A stretch of DNA of 64,000 bases from Proteiniphilum saccharofermentans (GTDB taxonomy: Bacteria > Bacteroidota > Bacteroidia > Bacteroidales > Dysgonomonadaceae). This document shows positions 9,746 to 18,248 of the stretch, piece by piece. The translations under genes and the position numbers were made by a program. The stretch is from the NCBI RefSeq assembly GCF_900095135.1, contig NZ_LT605205.1, forward strand, positions 1,364,001-1,428,000. Reading direction: 5' to 3'. The notes beneath the pieces were generated by a model. The model did not search any database, was not told the DNA's origin, and worked only from the letters and a program-made list of their open reading frames with translations. Numbering within the stretch: the first letter of the stretch is position 1; the number at the start of each line of letters is the position of its first letter.

Positions 9746-10144
9746 ATGAGTATTTTTTTTAAAATTATGTTGACTTTGGTATATCTGATTATTTATTTAC
9801 TTTTGTTTATATGCTTAATACACTCGTTTCAAACAAATAACAGACAAATCTTTTTGAATATGTTTATTGCAATTGGTTTTATGCTATTGGGAGGCATTTT
9901 TGGATTCGTGTTACGAAAAAAAGAATTCAGAAATATTTCAAAAATTATTATCCTGCTGATTTGGCTTCTTTTATTTATTCTCGGATTAGAGGTAGGTAGT
10001 AATCCTGAAATAATATCCGGGCTGGCCAATATTGGGGTGGAAGCTTTAATTATTACCCTTGCTGCGGTCTTTGGTAGCGCTGTGGCTGCATTATTGCTCT
10101 GGAAACATATTAATAATAAGAGAAAAGGCCTTCATGAAGAGTAG
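9746..10144 (+). CDS. lysO: LysO-type exporter, N-terminal half (separate gene)
   Basis: The product has 132 residues with four hydrophobic segments (about 5-26, 34-55, 63-82 and 94-118). It carries the pattern FIAIGFMLLGGIFGFVLRKK and LGLEVGSNPEIISGLANIG, typical of the first half of LysO/YbjE (DUF340) lysine exporters. In many Bacteroidetes the protein is encoded by two genes, and here the second half overlaps this gene by 11 bases in another frame. It would act as an inner-membrane exporter of lysine or similar amino acids together with the next gene product. The gene starts 55 bases from the divergent fecR. ATG at 9746 is used, though a later ATG at 9767 cannot be excluded. Confidence 0.75.
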   Translation: MSIFFKIMLTLVYLIIYLLLFICLIHSFQTNNRQIFLNMFIAIGFMLLGGIFGFVLRKKEFRNISKIIILLIWLLLFILGLEVGSNPEIISGLANIGVEALIITLAAVFGSAVAALLLWKHINNKRKGLHEE

Positions 10145-10736
10145 TCTTATTATTGTCTCTTTTTTTGCCCTGGGGGTATTCTTCGGTCATTTCGAAATTA
10201 TTCCGCTTTCTGTCGTCGACAATGATATAAGCTTTTACGCATTATGTTGTTTGATGTTTTGTGTTGGATTGAGTTTGGGTAACGATTCCAATACGCTCAG
10301 GCGTTTCACAAGAATAGACCCACGGTTTTATTTGCTACCAGTGGCAACGATTGTGGGTACGCTATTGGGATGTGCAATAATTGGCTTTCTACTTCCCGGC
10401 CGCTCAGTTATCGAATTCATGGCTGTAGGTAGCGGCTTTGGTTATTATTCATTATCAAGTATTTTTATAACGGAATACAAAGGGGTGGAACTCGGCACCA
10501 TTGCATTACTTTCGAATATACTCCGTGAAATAATGGCATTATTGCTTGCCCCTCTTTTTGTAAAATATTTCGGTAAACTGGCTCCGATTTCAGTAGGTGG
10601 GGCAACTACAATGGATACCACACTCCCGATCATATTGAAATTTTCAGGGAAAGAATTTGCCGTTATCTCTGTTTTTCATGGATTCATACTCGATCTCAGC
10701 GTACCTGTTTTGGTTACAATATTCTCTTCTATATAA
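10134..10736 (+). CDS. lysO: LysO-type exporter, C-terminal half
   Basis: The product has 200 residues from the ATG at 10134, which gives the expected MKSSLIIVSFFALGVFFGH start. A farther upstream in-frame ATG lies within the first lysO gene and is unlikely. Several membrane helices are visible, with the family patterns LCCLMFCVGLSLGND, GSGFGYYSLSSIFITE, LGTIALLSNILREI and VGGATTMDTTLPI. The last two belong to the conserved core of LysO exporters. It is coupled to the first half by the 11-base overlap. It ends only 10 bases from the convergent sigma gene. Its place between a sigma factor and a FecR gene is unusual and suggests insertion into the PUL regulatory pair. Confidence 0.85.
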   Translation: MKSSLIIVSFFALGVFFGHFEIIPLSVVDNDISFYALCCLMFCVGLSLGNDSNTLRRFTRIDPRFYLLPVATIVGTLLGCAIIGFLLPGRSVIEFMAVGSGFGYYSLSSIFITEYKGVELGTIALLSNILREIMALLLAPLFVKYFGKLAPISVGGATTMDTTLPIILKFSGKEFAVISVFHGFILDLSVPVLVTIFSSI

Positions 10737-10746
10737 TGAGCAGTGG

Positions 10747-11283
10747 TTACATAAAATCTTTCAACGATTCACGCAGCAGCTCAAGAGCCTTCGAAATGTG
10801 ATATTCTATAGATTTCTGACTGAGATCCATTTTTCGGGCAATCATACTGTATGAAAATCCTTCAACACGGCTCATCAGGAATATCCGTCGTGTTTTCTTC
10901 GGTAATTGATTCAATGTGGAGTCGATGATCTTTTGTATCTCTCCGGAGAACAGAAAATCGGGCTCGCATGCTTCCAGTGTACTGATCTTTGTTTGGAGTA
11001 ACCATTCGGAATGATCTCTTAGGTCTTCCGTTACACGCTGTTGTACCTGTTGATGTTGCAGATAATTAAGACATTTGTTTTTAACGATAGTCATAAGATA
11101 GGCCGGCGGTCTGGTGTCGGGAGATAGCAGCCGCCTGTTTTCCCAAAATACCGCGAAAGCCTCAGACACAAAATCCTCTGCCGTCTGCCTGTCTTTCACG
11201 TACCCTATCGCAAAACGGATAAAACGTTCGTGATATTCGTTGAATAAGAGGTTGAAACTTTGTATATCGGAAAATGACTCCAT
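10747..11283 (-). CDS. ECF RNA polymerase sigma factor (PUL1)
   Basis: The product has 178 residues from the ATG at 11283, which gives MESFSDIQSFNLLFNEYHER. Longer in-frame starts run into the promoter region and a dispersed repeat. Region 2 is seen at about 10-75 (LLFNEYHERFIRFAIGYV, DRQTAEDFVSEAFAVFWENR). Region 4 is seen at about 120-175 (LNQLPKKTRRIFLMSRVEGF, MDLSQKSIEYHISKALELLR), a helix-turn-helix. It would direct transcription of susC1 and itself be restrained by the FecR protein at 8770-9690. The close promoter box at 11305-11312 supports the chosen start. Confidence 0.92.
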   Translation of the reverse strand: MESFSDIQSFNLLFNEYHERFIRFAIGYVKDRQTAEDFVSEAFAVFWENRRLLSPDTRPPAYLMTIVKNKCLNYLQHQQVQQRVTEDLRDHSEWLLQTKISTLEACEPDFLFSGEIQKIIDSTLNQLPKKTRRIFLMSRVEGFSYSMIARKMDLSQKSIEYHISKALELLRESLKDFM

Positions 11284-11304
11284 CCGGCACTTAACTTTGA
11301 GCGG

Positions 11305-11312
11305 CAAATATA
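11305..11312 (-). promoter_or_regulatory. Promoter -7 box of the PUL1 sigma gene
   Basis: The minus strand reads TATATTTG, a full match to TAnnTTTG. A TTGG about 20 bases upstream could serve as the -33 box. Transcription would begin near 11299, leaving a short leader before the ATG at 11283. A second TATATTTG lies farther upstream, inside the dispersed element. Confidence 0.55.
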
Positions 11313-11321
11313 GTGAAACCT

Positions 11322-11384
11322 GAGAGAAAAGCCAAGCTTGCTTGAGTTTTCCGAGGCGCATCCTACTATTCTGCAAATATAAAC
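11322..11384. repeat. 63-bp dispersed intergenic element, copy 1
   Basis: This 63-base stretch matches 57377-57439 at roughly four of five positions. It contains the small palindrome CAAGCTTGCTTG and ends with CAAATATAAAC, which on the minus strand is a TATATTTG promoter box. This copy lies just upstream of the sigma gene. Confidence 0.65.
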
Positions 11385-11555
11385 AAAACTTTGCAGCCTG
11401 TCGGTTTTTTTAACATAATCGTGCGGCTATAAAAAAGAAGTTCATTTCAAATCAGTTTACCAGAAAGATCTTCCTTGTATTTTATAATATTATAATATAC
11501 AGTGTTTTATTTTATTTTTCACTGTAAAATCGTTTACTTTTAAACCTACTTTACG

Positions 11556-11586
11556 TTTGAAAGGGTATTTTTCGTCTTTATATTTG
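11556..11586 (+). promoter_or_regulatory. Bacteroides-type promoter of the alpha-mannoside PUL2
   Basis: TTTG (11556-11559) and TATATTTG (11579-11586) are 19 bases apart, close to the ideal spacing. Transcription would begin near 11593, leaving a leader of about 155 bases before the esterase gene. I see no known riboswitch in that leader. Confidence 0.65.
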
Positions 11587-11747
11587 CAAAATCATTATTT
11601 AATATATTTATAATTACCAAGAATGGGGAGAAGAGGGTAAATTACTCTCTACCATGAATTATTTGTGTATGTCGGAGTAAAAAGTGAACTATTTCTGTCA
11701 TTACCTTATGTTAAATTTTTTTAGTTAAACAGATCCTTCGGGTCACA

Positions 11748-13151
11748 ATGATATTTACTATGAATATTACAAAAAGATTTACATCAGTTTTTATCGCGTT
11801 GGGTATAGCTGTTGGCTTGTTCTCCCAACCGGTTAGCCAGTTCGGGGAAGGGGAAAGGGTTGTCTTTCTGGGAAACAGTATTACAGATGGAGGGCACTAT
11901 CACTCATTTATCTGGCTCTATTATATGACAAGGTTTCCAAACAGGGATCTGCGTATACTGAATGCAGGGATCGGTGGCAATACGGCTCTTGACATGTATA
12001 AACGTTTAGATAGTGACGTGTTCAGTAAGAATCCCACTACGCTGGTCGTTACATTCGGAATGAACGATTCGGGATACCAGGAATATAACGGAGATGACGG
12101 AGCCAGGTTTGGCGAAGAAAAATACCGGGAAACCTATGAAAATTTCAAGCTGCTGGAAGGTCGGTTGAAAGGGCTCTCCGGTACAAAGATCGTGATGATG
12201 GGAGGATCTCCGTATGATGGAGCTGCTAAGATTGATGGTAATACTGCTCTGAGGGGGAAAAATGACGTGATGCAGCGTATTGTGGCATTTCAGAAGAAAT
12301 CAGCAGAAGAGAATAACTGGGAATTTCTGGATCTGAACGCCCCTATGACAGCCATTAACCAAAAGTTCCAGGTGAACGATCCGGGATTCACCCTTTGTGG
12401 TCTTGACCGGATTCATCCTGAAAATGACGGACACATGGTGATGGCTTACTTCTTTCTCAAGGAGCAGGGATTGGATTCCAATGTAGTATCGGACTTTGAG
12501 GTGAATGCGTCCAAAAAGTCGGTTGTCCGGTCGGCAAACTGTGAAATCTCCAATATAAGAGGAAATGAAGGGACACTCTCTTTTGATTACCTGGCTTATT
12601 CGTTACCCTATCCGTTAGATACCATTCCGCGTGGATGGAACGCAAAAAAATCACAGGCCGACGCAATGAAATATATACCATTTATGGAAGAAATGAATCA
12701 GGAGGTAATTAAAGTCTCCGATTTAGAGAAAGGTGATTACAAGATGTTCATTGATGGAGAAGAGATCGGGACATGGTCGTCTGACGACCTGAACAAAGGG
12801 GTGAACCTGGCGGCAGAAACAAAAACACCGCAATACCAGCAGGCTCTGTCGATTATGCATCTGAATGAAGTGCGGTGGGAGATTGAGAGAAATTTCCGGG
12901 ACTATGCCTGGATACAATTCGGCTTTTTTCAGGAAAGGGGATTGCTGTTTGCCAATAACCGTGCATCGCTTGAAGCACTTGATAAGGAAACGGGTAACAA
13001 CGGATGGCTGAGAATGCATAGGGATAATTATGCCCGGATGATGCATCCATCGTTTCGTGAAACGCGGCAGGCGGAAATGGATATGCTCGTTACGAAGATC
13101 TATGAGATAAACCAACCGGTAAAGAGAAAGATAGTTTTAGTGAAAATCTGA
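11748..13151 (+). CDS. SGNH/GDSL-type hydrolase (probable glycan esterase)
   Basis: The product has 467 residues; an ATG at 11760 gives an equally good start (MNITKRFTSVFIALGI). A signal peptide ends near GLFSQP. The SGNH blocks are present: VVFLGNSITDGG with the nucleophile Ser, NAGIGGNTALD with the Gly, VTFGMNDSG with the Asn, and LDRIHPENDGH with the Asp and His. The catalytic domain covers about residues 30-245, and the C-terminal 220 residues form a second domain that I do not recognise. Such enzymes commonly remove acetyl groups from carbohydrate. As the first gene of PUL2, ahead of GH38 and GH92, it may strip esters from mannose-containing glycan so the mannosidases can act. The target is inference. 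Confidence 0.85.
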   Translation: MIFTMNITKRFTSVFIALGIAVGLFSQPVSQFGEGERVVFLGNSITDGGHYHSFIWLYYMTRFPNRDLRILNAGIGGNTALDMYKRLDSDVFSKNPTTLVVTFGMNDSGYQEYNGDDGARFGEEKYRETYENFKLLEGRLKGLSGTKIVMMGGSPYDGAAKIDGNTALRGKNDVMQRIVAFQKKSAEENNWEFLDLNAPMTAINQKFQVNDPGFTLCGLDRIHPENDGHMVMAYFFLKEQGLDSNVVSDFEVNASKKSVVRSANCEISNIRGNEGTLSFDYLAYSLPYPLDTIPRGWNAKKSQADAMKYIPFMEEMNQEVIKVSDLEKGDYKMFIDGEEIGTWSSDDLNKGVNLAAETKTPQYQQALSIMHLNEVRWEIERNFRDYAWIQFGFFQERGLLFANNRASLEALDKETGNNGWLRMHRDNYARMMHPSFRETRQAEMDMLVTKIYEINQPVKRKIVLVKI

Positions 13152-13181
13152 TTGGATTGTAATCCCTGTAAAAGAAACGAT

Positions 13182-15764
13182 ATGGTACTTGAAAATTTAA
13201 GTCAAAAACATAGGTTGTCAGTTTTTATTCTGTTTTGTTTTCTACTGGTGAAAATACCTGTGTTGTCACAGACCGCATGGTTCACCGATGGTTATCATGG
13301 CGGTATCTACGGTCATTACCCGCAGTGGCAGGCACGATTCATGGTAGAGCAACTGGAGAAACATCCTGATTGGGCAATCAATCTGGAGATCGAGCCCGAG
13401 ACCTGGGATACGATCAGTGTGACAGACGCGGAGAACTTTAAGGCATTCCAGGCATATTTTGAAAAAGAGGGTCCGTCGGGACGTATAGAGTTTGTAAACC
13501 CGACCTGGTCACAACCATACTGTTATAATATCTCGGGTGAGAGTATTATCCGGCAATTCCATTACGGTATGGCAAAGACCCGGGAGTATTTTCCAAGTGC
13601 CTCTTTCGTGACTTATGCCGTGGAAGAGCCCTGCTTCACGAGTAGTTTACCGCAGATACTGAAAGGTTTTGGTTATAAGTACGCGGTACTGAGAAACCCT
13701 AATACATGTTGGGGAGGTTATACCAGTGCTTTTGGAAAGAACCTGGTAAACTGGATCGGGCCTGACGGGACTTCTATTCCGGCTGTGCCGAGATATGCTG
13801 TTGAAGAGTTATCTACGGAATCGACCTGGCAGACCGAATCGTGGACCAACTCCAACAGTTTCATTGAGAAATGCTTTGCCAATGGTATACAGTTTCCGGT
13901 AGGGATGTGTTTTCAGGATGCGGGATGGGACGGAGGTCCGTGGCGCAGTGAATACCAGCCTACGCGATATACTACCTGGACCAATTATTTTGAAATGATA
14001 AAAGGAAAGGTGGAACCGGAAGACTGGCATTTCACGCAGGAAGATATCAAACCGGGATTGGTGTGGGGTGCACAAGTGGTGCAGGAAATTGCCAAACAGG
14101 TGCGGGAGAGTGAGAACCTGCTCGTCACTGCAGAAAAGATGGCTGCAATGGATTATCTCTTCAACGGCAAGAGTTGGCCGGAAGAGGATTTTGCCGAAGC
14201 ATGGAGGACGTTGATGCTTGCCCAACACCACGACTGCTGGATTGTTCCCTATAACGGCAGGCCGGGAGATACCTGGGCCGATAAAGTAGTCCGGTGGACT
14301 GAAGCTACAAATCAAATCGCGTCCGAAAAGATATCAAACCTCTTTGCCAGGACGAATAATACTGAATATATCCGTGTATATAATACGCTGGGATCGGCAC
14401 GTAAAGAAGAGGTCGCCCTGATTCTTCCGGAACATTTTCGAGGCCGGAAGATAGTAGTCATTGATGCCAAGGGTAAGCCTGTACCCCATCAATTATCAGA
14501 AAGTGTTGACGGAGAGGTAACACTGTTCTTTGAAGCATCGGTGCCGGGAATGGGCTATGCTACTTACTGGCTGAAACAGAGTGATAAGGAACTGCCCTCT
14601 AAAAAAGAGCTGGATCTTTCCTCAGAGAAACTCACATCTTCAGAAAAACTCGCAATAGAAACAGACTATTACTCAGTAATTATTGATCCTGCGCATGGTG
14701 GTACGATCACAAGCCTGATCGATAAAAAGAAGGGGAACAAACAATTGGTCCAAAACGGGAAATACCTGAACGACCTGAGAGGCTTTTTTTATAAGGAGGA
14801 CAGATTTTATGAGGGATCAGAAAACCAGGCTACAGTCTCAGTGATGGAAGAGGGAGAGTTATTTACCCGTGTAAAAGTCGAAAACCAAATTGCCGGGCAT
14901 AACTATTATCAACTGATCACTTTTTATGAAAATAATCCCCGTATTGATTTTACCCTGCATATCGACTGGGATGGGCAGCCGCGGATTGGTGCGTATGACC
15001 AGAGCGATAATTATGAAGCCACTGACCGGAATAAGGCTTTTTATAATGATGACTATAAGCTTCATGTACGGTTTCCGTTCAGTGATATAGGCCGGAAGAT
15101 ATATAAGAACGCACCGTTTGATGTCACCGAAAGTAAGCTTGACAATACGCTTTATTCAAGCTGGGACACTATCAAGCACAATGTGATCCTGAATTGGGTG
15201 GATATTACCGGTCAGGAGCAGGATTATGGAGTTGCACTCTTTTCAGATCATGCTACGAGTTATTTGCAATCAGACAGTTTGCCATTGGGGTTAACTGTGC
15301 AATATACCGGTAGGGCTTTATGGGGGAGAGATTACAGTATCCATGGCCCCACCGAAATCCGGTATGCGCTTCTGCCTCATTCCGGCGACTGGGAGAGGGG
15401 AGAGGTGGAAAAAGCGAGCAGTCAATGGAATGAACCAATGGTCGCACAATTCACGTCGGGTTCCCCTGAACAACAGGAAAGATCAATACTCGAAACGATC
15501 GGTGACAATCTGGAAATAACCTCTATGGTCGTGGAGAACGGCAATCTGCTTGTACGTATCTATAATACATCCTCCCGCGAAATTTCCCGTGAAGTGACCT
15601 GGAACTGTAGTGTGGATAAAATAGAGCAGGTAGACTTAAAAGGTGATACTATCCGTGAATTATCGCCTGTCGATAAGGGGGCGGGGCGGTTGCAGACAAA
15701 TATAACAATCCCCCAATTCGGCTTTGTGACATTGCGGTTTATCGATTTGCAAATAAAAGAATGA
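13182..15764 (+). CDS. Glycoside hydrolase family 38-like alpha-mannosidase
   Basis: The product has 860 residues from the ATG at 13182. An in-frame TTG right after the upstream stop is less likely. A signal peptide ends near KIPVLSQ. The N-terminal GH38 domain begins with TAWFTDGYHGGIYGHYPQW, where the His and Asp residues resemble the zinc site. YAVEEPCFTSSLPQIL and LMLAQHHDCWIVPYN are further family patterns. The middle and C-terminal parts (about 395-860) look like the all-beta mannosidase domains (SDYYSVIIDPAHGG-like region, then GYATYWL). GH38 enzymes are retaining alpha-mannosidases acting on alpha-1,2, 1,3 or 1,6 mannosides. The gene follows the esterase by 30 bases and precedes GH92 by about 60, so all three are probably co-transcribed. 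Confidence 0.85.
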   Translation: MVLENLSQKHRLSVFILFCFLLVKIPVLSQTAWFTDGYHGGIYGHYPQWQARFMVEQLEKHPDWAINLEIEPETWDTISVTDAENFKAFQAYFEKEGPSGRIEFVNPTWSQPYCYNISGESIIRQFHYGMAKTREYFPSASFVTYAVEEPCFTSSLPQILKGFGYKYAVLRNPNTCWGGYTSAFGKNLVNWIGPDGTSIPAVPRYAVEELSTESTWQTESWTNSNSFIEKCFANGIQFPVGMCFQDAGWDGGPWRSEYQPTRYTTWTNYFEMIKGKVEPEDWHFTQEDIKPGLVWGAQVVQEIAKQVRESENLLVTAEKMAAMDYLFNGKSWPEEDFAEAWRTLMLAQHHDCWIVPYNGRPGDTWADKVVRWTEATNQIASEKISNLFARTNNTEYIRVYNTLGSARKEEVALILPEHFRGRKIVVIDAKGKPVPHQLSESVDGEVTLFFEASVPGMGYATYWLKQSDKELPSKKELDLSSEKLTSSEKLAIETDYYSVIIDPAHGGTITSLIDKKKGNKQLVQNGKYLNDLRGFFYKEDRFYEGSENQATVSVMEEGELFTRVKVENQIAGHNYYQLITFYENNPRIDFTLHIDWDGQPRIGAYDQSDNYEATDRNKAFYNDDYKLHVRFPFSDIGRKIYKNAPFDVTESKLDNTLYSSWDTIKHNVILNWVDITGQEQDYGVALFSDHATSYLQSDSLPLGLTVQYTGRALWGRDYSIHGPTEIRYALLPHSGDWERGEVEKASSQWNEPMVAQFTSGSPEQQERSILETIGDNLEITSMVVENGNLLVRIYNTSSREISREVTWNCSVDKIEQVDLKGDTIRELSPVDKGAGRLQTNITIPQFGFVTLRFIDLQIKE

Positions 15765-15825
15765 TTTAGTTCGCAACACTGCTACATGACTATATATCTG
15801 ACTTAGATCCTTTAAAACAATTAAT

Positions 15826-18183
15826 ATGATATCCAATCGAAACAAGCTGACAGCAGTTATTCTTTTATTCGTCTTCTGCGCAATGACCGGGATTACCTCT
15901 TGTTCAAACGCAAAGAAAGATAATACAACAAAATTCTCACCAGCGGATTATGTAAACCCCTTTATAGGGGCAAGTACCAGTACTTCGGCAGCCGGAGTTT
16001 ATCACGGATTAGGTAAAACTTTTCCGGGAGCAACCACCCCGTACGGCATGGTACAGGTAAGTCCGAATACCATTACCGGTGGGGATAACAGCCCGGGATA
16101 CAGCTATGAACATAAAACAATAGAAGGTTTTGCTTTTACACAAATGAGCGGTGTAGGCTGGTTCGGGGATTTGGGTAATTTTCTGGTGATGCCCACAACC
16201 GGCGAATTGAAAAAAATTGCAGGAAAGGAAGACGGGAGTATCACCGGCTACAGATCGTATTACGATAAGAAATCCGAGGTTGCCGAGGCCGGATTTTATT
16301 CGGTCGACCTTACAGATTACGGGATCAATGTGCAGAGCAGCACTACACCCCGTTGCGGCATATTGAAGTTTACCTTTCCCGAAAATAAAAAATCACGTAT
16401 TCAGATTGACCTTGCCCGTAGGGTGGGAGGAACATCTGTAGAACAGTATGTGAAAGTGGTAGACCAATATACCATCAAGGGGTGGATGAAATGCACGCCC
16501 GATGGTGGTGGCTGGGGCGACGGAGAAGGTAATACAAACTATACCGTACATTTTTTCGCCCGTTTCAGCAAGCCGTTGGAGAACTATGGATTTTGGAGTG
16601 CCGATATTCCTGATGGTTGGAGCCGGAAGAAAGATGATGTGGTGAGCGCTCCTTACCTTACCAGAGTGTCCGAAGCTCCGGTTATTACGGGAAAGGATGA
16701 AATGAAAGGAAAACATCTTGGTTTTTATACCGAATTTCCTACTCAGGAAGAAGAGCAAATTACACTGAAAGTGGGTATCTCCTTTGTCGATATGGAAGGG
16801 GCAGAAAATAATTTCAACACTGAAATAGCCTCGTTAGATTTCAATGAAGTGAAGACTCAGGCACGTCAGCTATGGGATAAAGAGTTAAGCCGGATTAAAA
16901 TATCCGGAGGAAGTGATGATGACAAGACTATATTCTATACTGCATTATATCATACTATGATTGATCCCAGAATATTTACCGATGCCGACGGTCGTTATAT
17001 GGGTGGTGACAATACAATTTATTCAACAAACGAAACCTTTACCAAACGGACCATATTCAGTGGATGGGATGTGTTTCGCAGTCAGTTCCCGCTACAAACA
17101 ATTATAAATCCTTCTCTGGTAAGTGATCAGATAAATTCACTCGTTACGTTGGCTGAACAAAGTGGCAAAGAATATTATGAACGTTGGGAAATTGTGAATG
17201 CTTATTCCGGATGCATGCTCGGGAATCCGGCACTCTCGGTACTTGCTGATGCTTATGTAAAAGGAATCCGGACTTTCGATGTAGAAAAAGCCTATGAGTA
17301 TGCGAAAAATACTTCCCGTGTATTCGGTAATGATAAACTGGGATATACTCCCTCTGAGCTCAGTATTTCGCATACATTGGAATATGCCTATACAGACTGG
17401 TGTATTTCACAGTTAGCGAGTGCAATGGGTAAAGACGAAGAAGCAAAGGTATACGCTCAGAAATCTCAGGCATACCGGAATATTTTTGATAAGGAAAAAG
17501 GATGGTTCCGTCCCCGCAAAGCAGACGGCTCATGGCAGGACTGGCCGGAAAACGCCCGTACAACCGAATGGTATGGGTGTGTGGAGTCAAACCCTTACCA
17601 GCAGGGTTGGTTTGTACCACATGATATAGAGGGTATGGTGGAACTTATGGGTGGAAGAAAAGCAGTGCTGGCAGACCTGTACAGCTTCTTTGATAAAACC
17701 CCGGATGACCTGTTGTGGAATGACTATTACAATCATGCCAATGAACCGGTGCATTTTGTGCCTTTCTTATTCAATAAACTGAATGAGCCATGGAATACAC
17801 AGAAATGGAGCAGGCATATTTGTAAGAATGCATATCGTAATGAAGTGGAAGGAATTGTAGGTAACGAAGATGCCGGGCAGATGTCTGCATGGTATGTGTT
17901 AACAGCATCGGGCATTCATCCTTCCTGCCCCGGGGATACAAGATTAGAGATTACCAGCCCGGTATTCGACAGGGTAGACTTCAGGCTCGACCCCGATTAC
18001 GCCCGGGGAGAGAAATTTACAATCATTGCCCATGACAATAGTCCGGCAAATATATATATCCAAAAGGCAGTGCTGAACGGAGAAGAATATAGCGAATGCT
18101 ATCTTGATTTTTCTGATATCGTTCAGGGAGGTGTTTTGGAATTATATATGGGAAGTACTCCTAATAAAGAATGGGGTAAGTAA
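15826..18183 (+). CDS. GH92 alpha-mannosidase, lipoprotein
   Basis: The product has 785 residues. It has a lipoprotein signal (MTGITSCSN, lipidated Cys near residue 27). The GH92 start follows (DYVNPFIGAS, GLGKTFPGATTPYGMVQVSP, DNSPGYSYEH). The C-terminal (alpha/alpha)6 part contains IFSGWDVFRSQFPL, GNEDAGQMSAWYVL with the conserved Glu681, and SGIHPSCPGDTRLEIT. GH92 enzymes are calcium-dependent inverting exo-alpha-mannosidases, mainly on alpha-1,2 but also other linkages of N-glycans and yeast mannan. With GH38 and an esterase in the same operon, this strongly suggests an alpha-mannoside PUL. Confidence 0.95.
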   Translation: MISNRNKLTAVILLFVFCAMTGITSCSNAKKDNTTKFSPADYVNPFIGASTSTSAAGVYHGLGKTFPGATTPYGMVQVSPNTITGGDNSPGYSYEHKTIEGFAFTQMSGVGWFGDLGNFLVMPTTGELKKIAGKEDGSITGYRSYYDKKSEVAEAGFYSVDLTDYGINVQSSTTPRCGILKFTFPENKKSRIQIDLARRVGGTSVEQYVKVVDQYTIKGWMKCTPDGGGWGDGEGNTNYTVHFFARFSKPLENYGFWSADIPDGWSRKKDDVVSAPYLTRVSEAPVITGKDEMKGKHLGFYTEFPTQEEEQITLKVGISFVDMEGAENNFNTEIASLDFNEVKTQARQLWDKELSRIKISGGSDDDKTIFYTALYHTMIDPRIFTDADGRYMGGDNTIYSTNETFTKRTIFSGWDVFRSQFPLQTIINPSLVSDQINSLVTLAEQSGKEYYERWEIVNAYSGCMLGNPALSVLADAYVKGIRTFDVEKAYEYAKNTSRVFGNDKLGYTPSELSISHTLEYAYTDWCISQLASAMGKDEEAKVYAQKSQAYRNIFDKEKGWFRPRKADGSWQDWPENARTTEWYGCVESNPYQQGWFVPHDIEGMVELMGGRKAVLADLYSFFDKTPDDLLWNDYYNHANEPVHFVPFLFNKLNEPWNTQKWSRHICKNAYRNEVEGIVGNEDAGQMSAWYVLTASGIHPSCPGDTRLEITSPVFDRVDFRLDPDYARGEKFTIIAHDNSPANIYIQKAVLNGEEYSECYLDFSDIVQGGVLELYMGSTPNKEWGK

Positions 18184-18248
18184 TTATTTTATATATACTT
18201 AACCATAAATAAGTGCAACTTTTTATTAATCAAAAATTGTTTACAAAC

